A stretch of 64,000 bases of DNA from Carpediemonas membranifera (Eukaryota > Fornicata). Below are positions 8,272-17,867 of this stretch, one piece after another; within the stretch, counting starts at the first letter, position 1, and the number at the start of each line of letters is the position of its first letter. The stretch covers positions 1,776,871-1,840,870 of the forward strand of contig JAHDYR010000005.1 of the NCBI GenBank assembly GCA_019828565.1, in the 5' to 3' direction. Position numbers and translations under genes: made by a program. Below the pieces are notes generated by a model. The model was not told where the DNA came from, did no database searches, and saw nothing but the letters and a program-made list of their open reading frames with translations.

Positions 8272-9357
8272 CTACTTCAGACGGCGGCCGACGGGTTCGC
8301 GGGGGCCGTCCCGGGCGAACGTCGCGGCCATGATCATGGGCCACACGAGCGTCACCTCTGCCGTGACCTTAACGTCCTTGGCGTCGGCCTTGATCTTGCC
8401 CCAGGACTTCGCCTCGTCGAGGCTAGCACCGGCGTCAGAACCGTCGTACTCGCCCGCGGTGTTGATGACGACGGCGTAGTCAGCACCGTTCCGCATGAGG
8501 TTAGCGTTAAAGATGTGGTGCTTGACAAGGCCGCCCCCGAGGATGATCATGCCAGTGTGGGCTGCGTGGACCGCCATGAGGTTGATGCGGCGGATGTCCT
8601 CGATGATGTCCAGCTTGAGGCCGGGGTTCTTGAAGGAGTGGAAGAATAGCATGTCGCCGATGGAGCCGTCTGTCAGGGCAGGGGAGAAGACGGGGATGTT
8701 GTTCTTGTAGCACCAGTAGTACACGGAGCGCTCGTCGTTGATCTCCTTGCCGAGGCGGTGGATCATCTTGCTGGGCGTCCAGTTAATCCCCTGCTCGTTC
8801 TGCTCCACCAGCATCTGGTCGAGGATCGGGATGATCCAGTCCTCGAACAGGCAGTAGTTGTCGTTCGGCACCAGGAGGTTGCCGATGCGGTTAATGCCCT
8901 TGTCGCGGAGGTCGGCGCCGTTGAGCTGGAAGTCGCCCATGTACGTCGGGGCCAGACACTTGATAAAGTCTTCCTCGATGCCGCCCGCAGTCGAAACGAC
9001 ACAGTCGACCATCTGGTGCTGGGCAAGGTAGCGCAGGGACTCGCGGAGGCCGCAGGAGATGAGGTTGGAGGTGTATCCCAGGAAGATGGTGGTGCGGGAC
9101 TTGTCCACCTCGCAGTCGTCGTCAGCAGCCTCCTCATCGACGGGCTCGGGGTTGCGCCAGGCTCTCATCTCGTTGATGATGTTGATCGCCTTGCCCATGT
9201 TGGTGGCCTGATAGCCGCTGTGGACATAGGAGCCGAGAAGGGCCTGGAGGTCCACGCCGTTGTTGAAATCGTAGCCCTCGCACAGATCGGAGTCGATCGG
9301 CATGCTCTCGGACTGAACAAGAACAGCATCAGCCACAATCTTCGGGATTTCGCCCAT
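8272..9357 (-). CDS. DHS: Deoxyhypusine synthase
   Basis: 361 residues, the usual length. It transfers the aminobutyl group of spermidine to one lysine of eIF5A, in the cytosol. Diagnostic segments are visible: [32 protein letters not shown], the NAD-site region [18 protein letters not shown], the [17 protein letters not shown] block and SGSDAGA-like EYDGSDAGA. The catalytic lysine is present in the C-terminal VKVTAE segment. Start ATG 9357 gives the expected N-terminus before the [10 protein letters not shown] segment. No frame damage and no intron is needed. eIF5A itself is not in the window. Confidence 0.96.
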   Translation of the reverse strand: MGEIPKIVADAVLVQSESMPIDSDLCEGYDFNNGVDLQALLGSYVHSGYQATNMGKAINIINEMRAWRNPEPVDEEAADDDCEVDKSRTTIFLGYTSNLISCGLRESLRYLAQHQMVDCVVSTAGGIEEDFIKCLAPTYMGDFQLNGADLRDKGINRIGNLLVPNDNYCLFEDWIIPILDQMLVEQNEQGINWTPSKMIHRLGKEINDERSVYYWCYKNNIPVFSPALTDGSIGDMLFFHSFKNPGLKLDIIEDIRRINLMAVHAAHTGMIILGGGLVKHHIFNANLMRNGADYAVVINTAGEYDGSDAGASLDEAKSWGKIKADAKDVKVTAEVTLVWPMIMAATFARDGPREPVGRRLK

Positions 9358-9503
9358 TTCAAGCAGTCTCGAGCTTTCGACTCGACCGACTCGAAGAAGA
9401 TTGACTGAAGATTGACTGTGCCAGAGTCAGCTCGAAATTCGAAAGCCTCTTTCTGCACCATCCATCATATCTTTATAGTGCTTGCGATTCATCAACCATG
9501 CCC

Positions 9504-10208
9504 TCACCTGATGCGGCGAGTGCCAACCATTTGCCGAGCCATAGCGATGCTCTCGGCACGGCCCCACGACCCCTTCTCCTTCCCCATGGCGGCAATCGTC
9601 TGCAGGAACCCGTCTGTGTCTGGTGTTGAGGCCGGCTGGGTCGAAGGGGCCTCCTGGGAGCAAGAGAGCGTGAGGATCTGGGTAGCCTCGGGGTCCACGG
9701 AGGCCAGCGGTGCCAGCAGCAGCTCGGCCCTGGCACTGGCGGCGCGAGTGTGGATGTCGTCGTCGGGCATGCTCCGGGCATTCGGCCGGACGTCATCGTC
9801 ATCGTCATCGGCAAGAAGCATTTCAGAGCGGCGCTTGAGAACGGGCTGGGTTGCTGATACAGGGCGAGAGGGTGCTAGGGCTGTGATGGAGCTGGTGCGG
9901 CTGAGACGGGGCGTGGTGCTGCGTCTGACGGAGGGCTTGGCGGACTTTGACCCGTTGGCTGCGGTGATCTCGCTGAAGAGGGCGTTCACATCGATGCTGG
10001 CCGGACGGGAGCTGGATTGGTCCCTTAATGCAACTGATGCAGTTCGCGCTGATTGTCTGATCATATCTAGGCGCTTGAGGCGGCGCTTTTCAGCGTTTGC
10101 CTTGGTCATCTTGCTGCGATCACGCGCGGACATGGTTGATTTCTCTTCTGACGGTTCATTTGGCTTCACTGTCGACAGTATATCAGCGAGAACGTCTTGG
10201 CTCACCAT
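9504..10208 (-). CDS. Uncharacterised Ser/Arg/Ala-rich protein
   Basis: About 234 residues from ATG 10208; the upstream open frame starts at TTG and is unlikely to be used. Composition is low-complexity: basic near residues 30-60 (MTKANAEKRRLKRLDMIRQ, probably helical), then Ser/Thr/Pro-rich, then a run of six Asp. No enzymatic domain is recognised. The opposite strand has a slightly longer open frame, but its composition is that of a shadow. Likely an intrinsically disordered host protein, perhaps nuclear given the basic patches; that role is a guess. Confidence 0.55.
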   Translation of the reverse strand: MVSQDVLADILSTVKPNEPSEEKSTMSARDRSKMTKANAEKRRLKRLDMIRQSARTASVALRDQSSSRPASIDVNALFSEITAANGSKSAKPSVRRSTTPRLSRTSSITALAPSRPVSATQPVLKRRSEMLLADDDDDDVRPNARSMPDDDIHTRAASARAELLLAPLASVDPEATQILTLSCSQEAPSTQPASTPDTDGFLQTIAAMGKEKGSWGRAESIAMARQMVGTRRIR

Positions 10209-10413
10209 TTCGTTCGTTTCGCGCAAAGCTTGGTTTCCGCGCAAAGTCGAACGGTGTGATGGGGTCAACCCCGAACCCTAGGGACGGCACAGCCCGTCTC
10301 ACATCCAAGCAAGCGCTACACATCGGCCTCATCACTGGCTATTTAGCATAAGATGACAAGAGGAAAACAGCGATCACTATCAAAACAACTCATACGAACA
10401 CCACAAATACACC

Positions 10414-11301
10414 TCAGACATACGTGAACGAGGCCAGCGCCAGAGTCATCGGCTGGTAGGGGAAGACCTCGCCCTGGCGCTTGGCACGGCGGTTTGCAAG
10501 GAACTTGTTCTTGATGTCGATAGGTCGGGCGCGGGCCTCAAGTCCAAGTCTAAACCCACGCCAGAATACCTGCTCCGGAGTTCCACCCAGAGATACGGTC
10601 TGACCGCCGATTGTCACGAACATCGGAACAAGCGGGGAAAATGTGTCGCCGATCTTCGTTTGGGCGATCGCCTTGTCAGGTACCGGTGCCGTTGAGACAG
10701 ATGTGGGCATATCATCGGCAGCCTGCTTCATCTTCTTCTCAATGGCCGCCTGCACGCCTTGTAGCACACCACCCCTCCCCTGGACCTTGGCCTGGGCGAT
10801 GACACGGCCATACGCGTTCACAATCTCACCGTACTTGGTCTCAAGCATGGTAGCGACTTTCCCCGCGATCATGGGAGCGTCCGACGAGACCTGGAAGGAC
10901 CCCGAGAGGATCGACTTGTTGGGGTCCGTTGGATGCGGCCGGAGTGTCCCCCGGTCGTGAATGTCCGCAAAAGAGCCCGTCTCCTCGCTGTGTGTGTGGA
11001 AGGAGAGCCCCTCTGGCGTTACCGTGACCTCTTCCCGTCCTCTCGCGATCACACCGCCCGGAAGAGCTCGCATTGTCTCCGGGACGAAACGAAGGGCAAA
11101 ACCAGGCAACTTCCCCGTAAGATCGAAGCAGGATTGTGAAGTGATGCTCTTCTTGGCAGCGTTGATGTCCGTATGCCTTAGATTGGCGATGAATGGGCTC
11201 TTGACCAGATCAATCTTGTTGTAGAAGGCAATACTCGCCTCACTGAACGGCCTCGGCATCTCGAACTCGTACGGTGTGGTGCGTTCAACAACCTTAGTCA
11301 T
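10414..11301 (-). CDS. Possible PRELI/MSF1-like lipid-transfer domain protein
   Basis: 295 residues from ATG 11301; nine upstream codons begin at TTG. The N-terminal 180 residues have the outline of a PRELI/MSF1 or START-type domain: YEFEMPRPFSEASIAFYNK, then two strand-rich blocks around VTVTPEGLSFHTHSEE and ILSGSFQVSSDAP, then the long helix MIAGKVATMLETKYGEIVNAYGR. PRELI proteins move phosphatidic acid and related lipids between mitochondrial membranes. A basic C-terminus (NKFLANRRAKRQGE) follows. The match is by shape rather than by exact motif, so the family call is tentative. Confidence 0.42.
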   Translation of the reverse strand: MTKVVERTTPYEFEMPRPFSEASIAFYNKIDLVKSPFIANLRHTDINAAKKSITSQSCFDLTGKLPGFALRFVPETMRALPGGVIARGREEVTVTPEGLSFHTHSEETGSFADIHDRGTLRPHPTDPNKSILSGSFQVSSDAPMIAGKVATMLETKYGEIVNAYGRVIAQAKVQGRGGVLQGVQAAIEKKMKQAADDMPTSVSTAPVPDKAIAQTKIGDTFSPLVPMFVTIGGQTVSLGGTPEQVFWRGFRLGLEARARPIDIKNKFLANRRAKRQGEVFPYQPMTLALASFTYV

Positions 11302-11588
11302 ACGCGTGTCGGTCTTCGCGAGTACCAATCTACAGTGGGGACGACAAGCAGTTTAGCCAGTTGCTGGTGCTGCTCATTGAGCACCAAGCCCTCGGACTAC
11401 ACCGTATCACCCTCACTCGCCATGATGCTCCTCGTGTGAGGCAATAAACAGCGGATGTGGATGTCTGCTGGTCATCTCAGGCGTCACTGGCAGTCATTGA
11501 CGTTGAACTCACCCAACCGATGGGTCTGCCCATCCTTCCACCATAATCCTGTCGCATGCTTTATATAGATCGTAAATCACCTCATCCG

Positions 11589-12947
11589 TCACCCAGACCG
11601 TCCATAAACGAGCGTCACGGCCATCTGGAATGCCCTGGCCGTATACATCTCATCCACACTGACCTCCGTCACGTCCCTGTCGCTGCACTTAAACACCCTG
11701 CCCGCGGAGACCCTGTACGTGTAGTAGTGCCCCCCCGCCTCGTTCCCCGCATGACAGACCACCGCCTTGAGGTTGTACCACACCTCGGGCCGGGTGTACC
11801 TCGCGATGTCATTCTCAGTGGCCATCACGACTCCGTCAGGCCCCTCCACGGCCCCGGTCGGTGCGTCCTTGCCGTCGGGCATGCCCACATAGGCGCCCAT
11901 GTCAAGTTTGTCGGGGTAGATGACCTTGTTCCTCAGCTTCCTTGCCTGACCCCGCAGCATGGCTACCCTGTTGATGTGAAGCATCAGTGTCTGTGGGAGG
12001 GCGGTCAGGTGTGTCGTCTTGGTCGCCCGGGACGGCATGGGCCTCAGGGGGACCTGTACTCCCTCGAATATCTTGCCGGTAGACGCTGCTCCGACGTTTG
12101 TGGCGTGGATGAACGTCTGTAGGGCGTCCACACCCTTTGTGAACTCTGCTCCGGCCATGTAGTCGTCAGAGGCGAGGTTGGCCATCATACGCTCCGTCAT
12201 GAGCGGGAGAAGCTTGACGGCGCCACACTTCATGCATGCCACGCCGTCGATGACCTCCTCCTTGAAGAAGTCGTCGAGACACGACTCTAAAGTGCACGAC
12301 GGCAGGACGTTTGCACCGGTCCCTTGTGCGTCGGACGGCACGGGAATAGGGAGGAGAAGCGAGTTGAACCGGCTGATGGAGAAGGGGGCCCGTCCACCGC
12401 AGTTGATGCAGGTGTACGACGTCGTGCAGGCCCCTGTGAGCGAGGGGAGGGGGGCCGTCCTCACCGGGTCCATCTCAGGTGTGCCGAGGACCCCAGCAAA
12501 CGAGCACTTGGGGGATGGGGCCGCAGCCTTTGCCCGGTGGCCGTCGATGAGATGCATCATGGCCGTCAGGAACTCGTGGGCATCCTGCTCCTGGCTCGTG
12601 TCCATGAACGTAGACACGACTGGCTCAGCGTCCAGCAGGTGCTTGTACGAGGGGATGGTCGCTAGGCGGCGGAGGATGTCCCGAAGCTTGCGGAGGGCGT
12701 CGCGACTTTCAACAGTGCCCTTAGATTCCCTGTAGGCCACTTTAACCACTTCACCAACCTCTGTGGCGAAGGTATCATCGAACGAGAGAGCCTGTAGCAT
12801 CGAGTTGGCGAAGCAAATGGTAGCTTTCGTGTTCTTAAGCCCAGGCGGGGAGTCCCGCGGCTTGTGATTGGACATGTACCACTCTTCTAGCGAGTAAAGC
12901 CCATACATACTACCTAACAGAATAGCCCCCGTCTTGAAGAGGCCCAT
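11589..12947 (-). CDS. Ubiquitin-specific protease (USP/UCH family) with N-terminal membrane anchor
   Basis: 452 residues from ATG 12947. The Cys box reads GLKNTKATICFANSMLQAL with the nucleophile Cys, and the His box reads YNLKAVVCHAGNEAGGHYYTYRV, followed by SDRDVTEVS with the third catalytic residue. A Cys-x2-Cys pair (YTCINCG) and a second (ACMKCG) make the usual zinc finger of the fingers region. Residues 1-22 (MGLFKTGAILLGSMYGLYSL) look like a membrane anchor. USP30/Ubp16-type enzymes have this arrangement and remove ubiquitin from organelle outer membranes. USP function is secure; the organelle is inference. Confidence 0.88.
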   Translation of the reverse strand: MGLFKTGAILLGSMYGLYSLEEWYMSNHKPRDSPPGLKNTKATICFANSMLQALSFDDTFATEVGEVVKVAYRESKGTVESRDALRKLRDILRRLATIPSYKHLLDAEPVVSTFMDTSQEQDAHEFLTAMMHLIDGHRAKAAAPSPKCSFAGVLGTPEMDPVRTAPLPSLTGACTTSYTCINCGGRAPFSISRFNSLLLPIPVPSDAQGTGANVLPSCTLESCLDDFFKEEVIDGVACMKCGAVKLLPLMTERMMANLASDDYMAGAEFTKGVDALQTFIHATNVGAASTGKIFEGVQVPLRPMPSRATKTTHLTALPQTLMLHINRVAMLRGQARKLRNKVIYPDKLDMGAYVGMPDGKDAPTGAVEGPDGVVMATENDIARYTRPEVWYNLKAVVCHAGNEAGGHYYTYRVSAGRVFKCSDRDVTEVSVDEMYTARAFQMAVTLVYGRSG

Positions 12948-13269
12948 TTCAGTTCGGACTGTGTCTTCACGAGTCAATGCCGGTCAACGGCTGTCTCCTC
13001 CGGCAGTCTCCTCTGAGCAGCAGGGTCGTAGGGTAGCGGGCAGACTCTTCATTCGTTGGACCTTTGCCTCGCATCCAACTCTCGTTGGATTGTTTCATCG
13101 ATGTGCTGTCCTACCAGGCTGACAAGAGTCTTGGCCGATCTTGGTGTGATGCCGTGTAATCCCACATAGTCTTTGAAGAAAGTAATTTATGATTCGACAC
13201 TTAATATTCCGAAACCACGGGTGCGTCAGGCTCCTTGACCAGTACAATCCAAGCGATCGCCCACACGAC

Positions 13270-15450
13270 TCAACCCAGCGTTTCAGAGTCCAGCATCCCG
13301 GTCGTCATTACAGGACCCCAGGTATAGCCCCAGTTGATCACCCCCGCGCCCTCAGGAACGGCATCGGGCCAGCCGGAACCAAACATGGTCTCTGAGCCGA
13401 AAGCATGGACCGAGTCTGGGTGCTGGGCGGTAGAGTCAAGCTCAAGACCCGAGTCAAATGAGTCGTCCTGAAGCGTGGGTTCAAATCCATCAAACAAGAC
13501 GTCTTCCTGGGTATGCCATGCCGACCGACGCCGCAGCCGGGAGATGAGGTCGGCCACGACTCCTCCGTCCACTACCACACCATGCTTACCAGCCCAGGCC
13601 GTGAGGGCGGGCAGGTTAGTCTCGGTCGGCCCCCACGGGCGATGGGGCGGGGTACCCAGCGCCTCCAGGAAGACTGTGACCCACGCGATGAGAGTCACGC
13701 CGGCACGGAAGCGGCGGAATGTGTAGCCGTCGGCTGTAAGTAGCTTGTAGAGGCCGGTCGACTCGGCATCGGACAGCTCGAAGGAACGCTCGACCTCAAT
13801 GCCGGAATCAGTCGGGAGAGTGTCGGAAAGTGGGATAAATGTCCGGAAAGCAAGGTCGTCCGGCATTGTGGTCGGCGTGAGATTTGCCACGACAGCAGGA
13901 CTGACCCCAGTCGACTTACTGGTCCGTATCAAATCTCGGGCAAGATTCGAGTACAATCTCTGCAAAATATTTGCCATAACCGCCAGTGATGCTGGTATAA
14001 CACTGCCCGCTGTCCCAGACGCCACAGGAAGACACGAAGCCCACGTGTCCAAGCGGTCAGAGCAGCAGCGGCCCAGCCGGGTCGCCCAAGGCCTCCATGC
14101 ACCGGTGATGACCCCAACCGCAGTCTCAGGCCCGCATCCGTCCGAGAGCATTGACTCCATGCCGGAGTCTTCGTCACCCGCCCTCCTTGGACATAAAAGC
14201 AGGTCTGGATGGGCCTCGAGCATCTCTAGCGCCAGGACGGCGGGGACACAGTGGTCTTTGCCCTTCATGGCAGCACCCAGAACGTCGACGAGGGCCTCCA
14301 CAGTGAGAACATGAGCGGCCATGGCGTTCTTTGAGGGCGACCTGGGCAGTGTCAGGGCATATGTAAGGATGACCACAAGATCGCCTAAGTCAGAGTTACT
14401 TAGCACACCGAGTGAGGCTGTGAGTCGGTCCAATGTCGCGTGTGCCTCTGCGACTCTGCTCTGGCTGATCGCAGCGGCACAAACGGTCACTGCCCGGACA
14501 ATTTGGAGGACGGTGAGGTCGAGGCCGGACTTCTCAGCGGCCAGATGTAGTTGCCTGGGTGTGGATTGAGTGGTACGGGCTTTCTTAGGGAGATGAGCGT
14601 CTACTGCGGCTTCCAGGCTGGGAAGTGTGGCGATGGCGTTTGAGAATATGAGTTTCATGTTGTTCGTAGCCATGGGGAATGGAACGTGGCACGCTATGGC
14701 TTGTATGTAGTACCGTGTGCCCTCAACCAGCGACGTTCTCGACAGGAGCACGGCGAGCTGATTAAACGGGGCGCCAGATGCCAGCTGGGGCATGGAAGCA
14801 CAACGGTTGGTGATCCTGGCCGCACGGTGGTAGGCTGCGGCCACTATCTCCGTGGGGTATCCGGCGTACCGAAGCATATCGCCAATGTACACGAGAGCTG
14901 TCGTCACTGCGGCGAGCGGGGGGACCGGCGAGTCCAGCGCAGCTAGGTCGGCTGTGGTGATGTCCAGCCGGGTAGGGACCTTAGGCTGGGACGGCATGGG
15001 GCAGGCGACGTCGTCTGAGGGAACGGCGACGAGTACGGGAGGGACGAGGAGGTCCCGGCGCTGACGACTGATCGCCAGACAGAGCTCAGCGAAGTAGCTC
15101 ACGCCGTCGTACACGATATTTCCGAGAGCAGCGGTCGGCTGGCCGTTGCGGGTGCGCTGGCGGCATACGTCGATGCGACGATACCAGCAGTTCTTCCAAA
15201 CACGCTGAAGGAGGATGGAAATGTCAGCATGGGCTGAGAGATCGAACAATATGAGGTTTTTGAAGGCATCTGCAAGGTCGGAATACATCTTTGAAAGCGA
15301 AATCATCGTCTTCTCCAGGTCCGCATTGCCAGCAGCCTTCCAAGCCGCTTTCAGGTTCTTCTCTCCTGTCACAATGCTTCTATGTAATAGAAATGAATCT
15401 TGGTGAACTAACAGAGCCAATGATGAACGAGAAACCCTCGTAGCCATCAT
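13270..15450 (-). CDS. SMG5/6/7 (EST1)-like 14-3-3-fold protein
   Basis: 726 residues from ATG 15450. The N-terminal half fits the EST1/SMG5-7 layout: RVWKNCWYRRIDVCRQ and YFAELCLAISRQ, then LVYIGDMLRYAGYP, AYHRAARI, GAPFNQLAVLLSR and YYIQAIACHVPFPMA. This is the tetratricopeptide 14-3-3-like domain that binds phosphorylated UPF1 in nonsense-mediated decay. No PIN nuclease domain is seen at the C-terminus, so it resembles SMG7 rather than SMG6. The C-terminal 150 residues are acidic and poorly structured. The initiator-like motif lies 22 bases before the ATG. Confidence 0.75.
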   Translation of the reverse strand: MMATRVSRSSLALLVHQDSFLLHRSIVTGEKNLKAAWKAAGNADLEKTMISLSKMYSDLADAFKNLILFDLSAHADISILLQRVWKNCWYRRIDVCRQRTRNGQPTAALGNIVYDGVSYFAELCLAISRQRRDLLVPPVLVAVPSDDVACPMPSQPKVPTRLDITTADLAALDSPVPPLAAVTTALVYIGDMLRYAGYPTEIVAAAYHRAARITNRCASMPQLASGAPFNQLAVLLSRTSLVEGTRYYIQAIACHVPFPMATNNMKLIFSNAIATLPSLEAAVDAHLPKKARTTQSTPRQLHLAAEKSGLDLTVLQIVRAVTVCAAAISQSRVAEAHATLDRLTASLGVLSNSDLGDLVVILTYALTLPRSPSKNAMAAHVLTVEALVDVLGAAMKGKDHCVPAVLALEMLEAHPDLLLCPRRAGDEDSGMESMLSDGCGPETAVGVITGAWRPWATRLGRCCSDRLDTWASCLPVASGTAGSVIPASLAVMANILQRLYSNLARDLIRTSKSTGVSPAVVANLTPTTMPDDLAFRTFIPLSDTLPTDSGIEVERSFELSDAESTGLYKLLTADGYTFRRFRAGVTLIAWVTVFLEALGTPPHRPWGPTETNLPALTAWAGKHGVVVDGGVVADLISRLRRRSAWHTQEDVLFDGFEPTLQDDSFDSGLELDSTAQHPDSVHAFGSETMFGSGWPDAVPEGAGVINWGYTWGPVMTTGMLDSETLG

Positions 15451-15471
15451 AGCGCCGCTCAGCAACCCCCC

Positions 15472-15483
15472 CTTAAACTGCAC
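15472..15483 (-). promoter_or_regulatory. Initiator-like motif GTGCAGTTTAAG
   Basis: In coding orientation for the SMG5/6/7-like gene, starting 33 bases before its ATG. Confidence 0.65.
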
Positions 15484-15744
15484 ACCGATTGTTTTCGGAC
15501 TTCGTGAGCAGACAGCTGGTGTTAATTGCCCTCAATGTGCTGTGTACATCCCCCAGGAGAAGTTCATGCTGAGGGCAGGGTCACCATGACAGATTTGATG
15601 CAAGAATGAGACATCATGGCCTAGAGCAGGTCTACTTCAGCTCCACGACGCACAACTCAGCTACGAAGGCTAGATACAGTCGTTTTTGCAGTCAACACCT
15701 CGAGAATTTTTTCGTGCGAAAAGTTAACGCCAGACCGTGCTTCG

Positions 15745-17775
15745 ATGGAGCAGGACGTTGAAGCGGCCGATATGCCGCTCGTTCCCACAATCGAACAGGA
15801 AGAGAACATCATGAACCATGGCATTGTTGATTCGCCCACCATTGTGGAGAAAGACTATGCTACGCCCGAAATCCCGCTGCCTACCTCGCCTCTCTCCATT
15901 AGCTCAACCGATTCGTTCCCTTTGCGTGTAGATGCCGCCAAGAACGAGGCGAATACCCGCAGCCAGATCCGCAAAGAGCTTACTGACGAGATGAATCGCC
16001 TCGACGACGCCGGGGCCGCCCTCCTCGCCGTCCTCGACCTCCCGGCCATCGACACACCGTCCGGGGGCCTTACCGCCGCCCTGCAAGAGATGTCCCGCCC
16101 CCTCCCCGCAGTAGAGGCCCTTGCCGCTGACGATGACTCACCCAAGCCACTCCACCGGCTGCAAAAGATGGACTCAGACTTCATGAGGGAGGTGAAGCAA
16201 CGGGGGAAGGAGACCATAGATATGTGGCGCCGTACGTTCCAGAATAAGCTTGAGGACGCACCCGACTCTGGCGACATCACGCCGAGTACACTTAGCATGA
16301 CCGAGACCCAGACAGACTTCGAGATCATGGACGAAGACTTCGAGGAGTTCGAGATCGAGGAGCCTGAGACTGCCCGACGGGTTGCCCCCCAGCCCCACAG
16401 ACTGGAAGTGCCGATCCCCTCACCCCTCGCTGAACGGAACTCTGTGGCAAAGGAGGCCGGGGAGAGCAAGAAGGAGGGCCCCGGTACCAAGCGCAGGACC
16501 AAGGAAACGGGCCCATCGCCTTGGGTTGTCCAGCAGGGTCAGCTCGCCATGTCCCGGCATATCCAGGAGATGCGGCAGATGACAGCCGAGGAGGAGACCC
16601 GCGCCGACCGGATTAAGGCAAACATCGCGGCGGTGGAGGCCAGGGCTAAGGCTGCAGTGAGGGGGATCGTGGTGCCGGAGACTGAACACGAGAGAATGGC
16701 GGCAGTCAGGGAGCGACAAGCCCGCAGACAGATGAAGAGAGAGGCACAGATGGAACAAGCACGAGCACGGGAAGCAGAGAGTCGCCGCAAGTTCAAGCTC
16801 GCCCTGCTCGAGCAGGAGAGCAAGGCTGCAAGAGAGCGGAGCCTCAGGAAGAAGCGGCCGACCACTACCGGGCCCTCTACCAACCCGTCTCGGGCCAGGT
16901 CTGCGCCCAGAGGCAGGAGCGTGGCTCTGACTCCCATGGATTCGAGGTCTAAACCTGCGAACGCCAGAGATCGGCGAATGCAGACGATCACGAACAGAGA
17001 ACGGAGACTAAGGGACGAGCTGAACGCCCTGAGTACATTCAAGGGCCTCGACCTCAACACTGGCGTCGTCAAGGTCAAGGTCAAGCGAGGGCCCGAGACT
17101 CCCATCGGCGTGTCTGCCCGTGACTCCCAGTCCATCCTGGGGACATTCACGGACGACGGGCAGGCTGGGGACGTCACAGAGGTCAAGGCCGGCGGCACGG
17201 TTGTCAGCAGTAATCAAATGATGAAGATCGACGACTCTGAGGCCGGGGCCGACTTCTCTGGCCTGAGCGACCGCACGGCGGACTTCACGGAGACCGTGCC
17301 CTTTGGCCGGATCGGGGACAAGAACTCCGGTCCCGTGGACATCTCTGACGACGAGGAGGAGGGCGAGGACGATGCCCCTGCCCGGACGCCGCCCGTGGTC
17401 CCTGCCGCCGACGACGGGTACAGGCCTCTCTTCCAGGTCGGGCTCAGGCTTGGTAAGTTTACAAAGGGCGGTCGCGGTAAGGCACACGAGAGAATATTCG
17501 TGATTGACCGGTCGTCGAACAAGATCTTCTGGGGCGACGCCGACCACATGGTCGGCTGGCCCAAGCAGACCCCGAGCAAGAAGGCCAGGTCTTGCACAAT
17601 CGTAAGCTTCGTGCCTGACGACCATGTCCTCCGGGTAGTCAACCCCCGGGCTAAAGTGCCCCGTGGTCGCGCCGTCTTATCGGCCAGCACCCCCACCGGG
17701 TGGATTCATTTACTGTGCCCCAGTAATAAGGTCCACGAGGCCGTGTTGGGGGCGTTCAGTAGGCTCGTGTTGTAG
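15745..17775 (+). CDS. Uncharacterised coiled-coil protein with C-terminal PH-like domain
   Basis: 676 residues. Residues 1-270 are acidic and mostly disordered. Residues about 270-430 are strongly charged and helical (Arg/Glu/Ala-rich, EARAKAAVRG, ERQARRQMKREAQ), a probable long coiled coil. The last 110 residues form a compact basic domain with strands such as RIFVIDRSSNKIFWGD and CTIVSFVPDD and a final helix (HEAVLGAFSRLVL), the outline of a pleckstrin-homology-like fold. Such proteins are often cytoskeletal or membrane adaptors. I do not recognise an orthologue. No initiator-like motif is visible before the ATG. Confidence 0.65.
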   Translation: MEQDVEAADMPLVPTIEQEENIMNHGIVDSPTIVEKDYATPEIPLPTSPLSISSTDSFPLRVDAAKNEANTRSQIRKELTDEMNRLDDAGAALLAVLDLPAIDTPSGGLTAALQEMSRPLPAVEALAADDDSPKPLHRLQKMDSDFMREVKQRGKETIDMWRRTFQNKLEDAPDSGDITPSTLSMTETQTDFEIMDEDFEEFEIEEPETARRVAPQPHRLEVPIPSPLAERNSVAKEAGESKKEGPGTKRRTKETGPSPWVVQQGQLAMSRHIQEMRQMTAEEETRADRIKANIAAVEARAKAAVRGIVVPETEHERMAAVRERQARRQMKREAQMEQARAREAESRRKFKLALLEQESKAARERSLRKKRPTTTGPSTNPSRARSAPRGRSVALTPMDSRSKPANARDRRMQTITNRERRLRDELNALSTFKGLDLNTGVVKVKVKRGPETPIGVSARDSQSILGTFTDDGQAGDVTEVKAGGTVVSSNQMMKIDDSEAGADFSGLSDRTADFTETVPFGRIGDKNSGPVDISDDEEEGEDDAPARTPPVVPAADDGYRPLFQVGLRLGKFTKGGRGKAHERIFVIDRSSNKIFWGDADHMVGWPKQTPSKKARSCTIVSFVPDDHVLRVVNPRAKVPRGRAVLSASTPTGWIHLLCPSNKVHEAVLGAFSRLVL

Positions 17776-17867
17776 TAGTAGGATAGTTGGTGTTTCTGAC
17801 TGGTAAATCAATCGTATGTAACATGTAAATCATTTGCAGTTTATGGTTACATTTGTTGCTGCGTCAG

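Noticed and set aside
8049-8333. Upstream ORF that could give Serinc its missing Cys-rich N-terminus
   Set aside because: An ATG frame with CWAWL...GCC ends in a stop after 21 codons, and no acceptor like CTCACACAG occurs before the RFLYT segment.
9412-10281. A 289-codon plus-strand frame opposite the 9504-10208 gene
   Set aside because: Ser/Arg-rich shadow composition; it begins inside the 5' region of the DHS gene, and the minus frame has a more protein-like pattern.
12285-12298. TAAAGTGCAC inside the USP gene and a similar TAAACTGCAC at about 29213 inside the propeller gene
   Set aside because: Both lie inside conserved-looking coding sequence (for example spelling VQFI or CTLE) and no gene starts nearby.
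13466-13480. GGTTCAAATCC, a tRNA B-box-like string
   Set aside because: Inside the SMG5/6/7-like coding region, with no A box or acceptor stem pairing around it.
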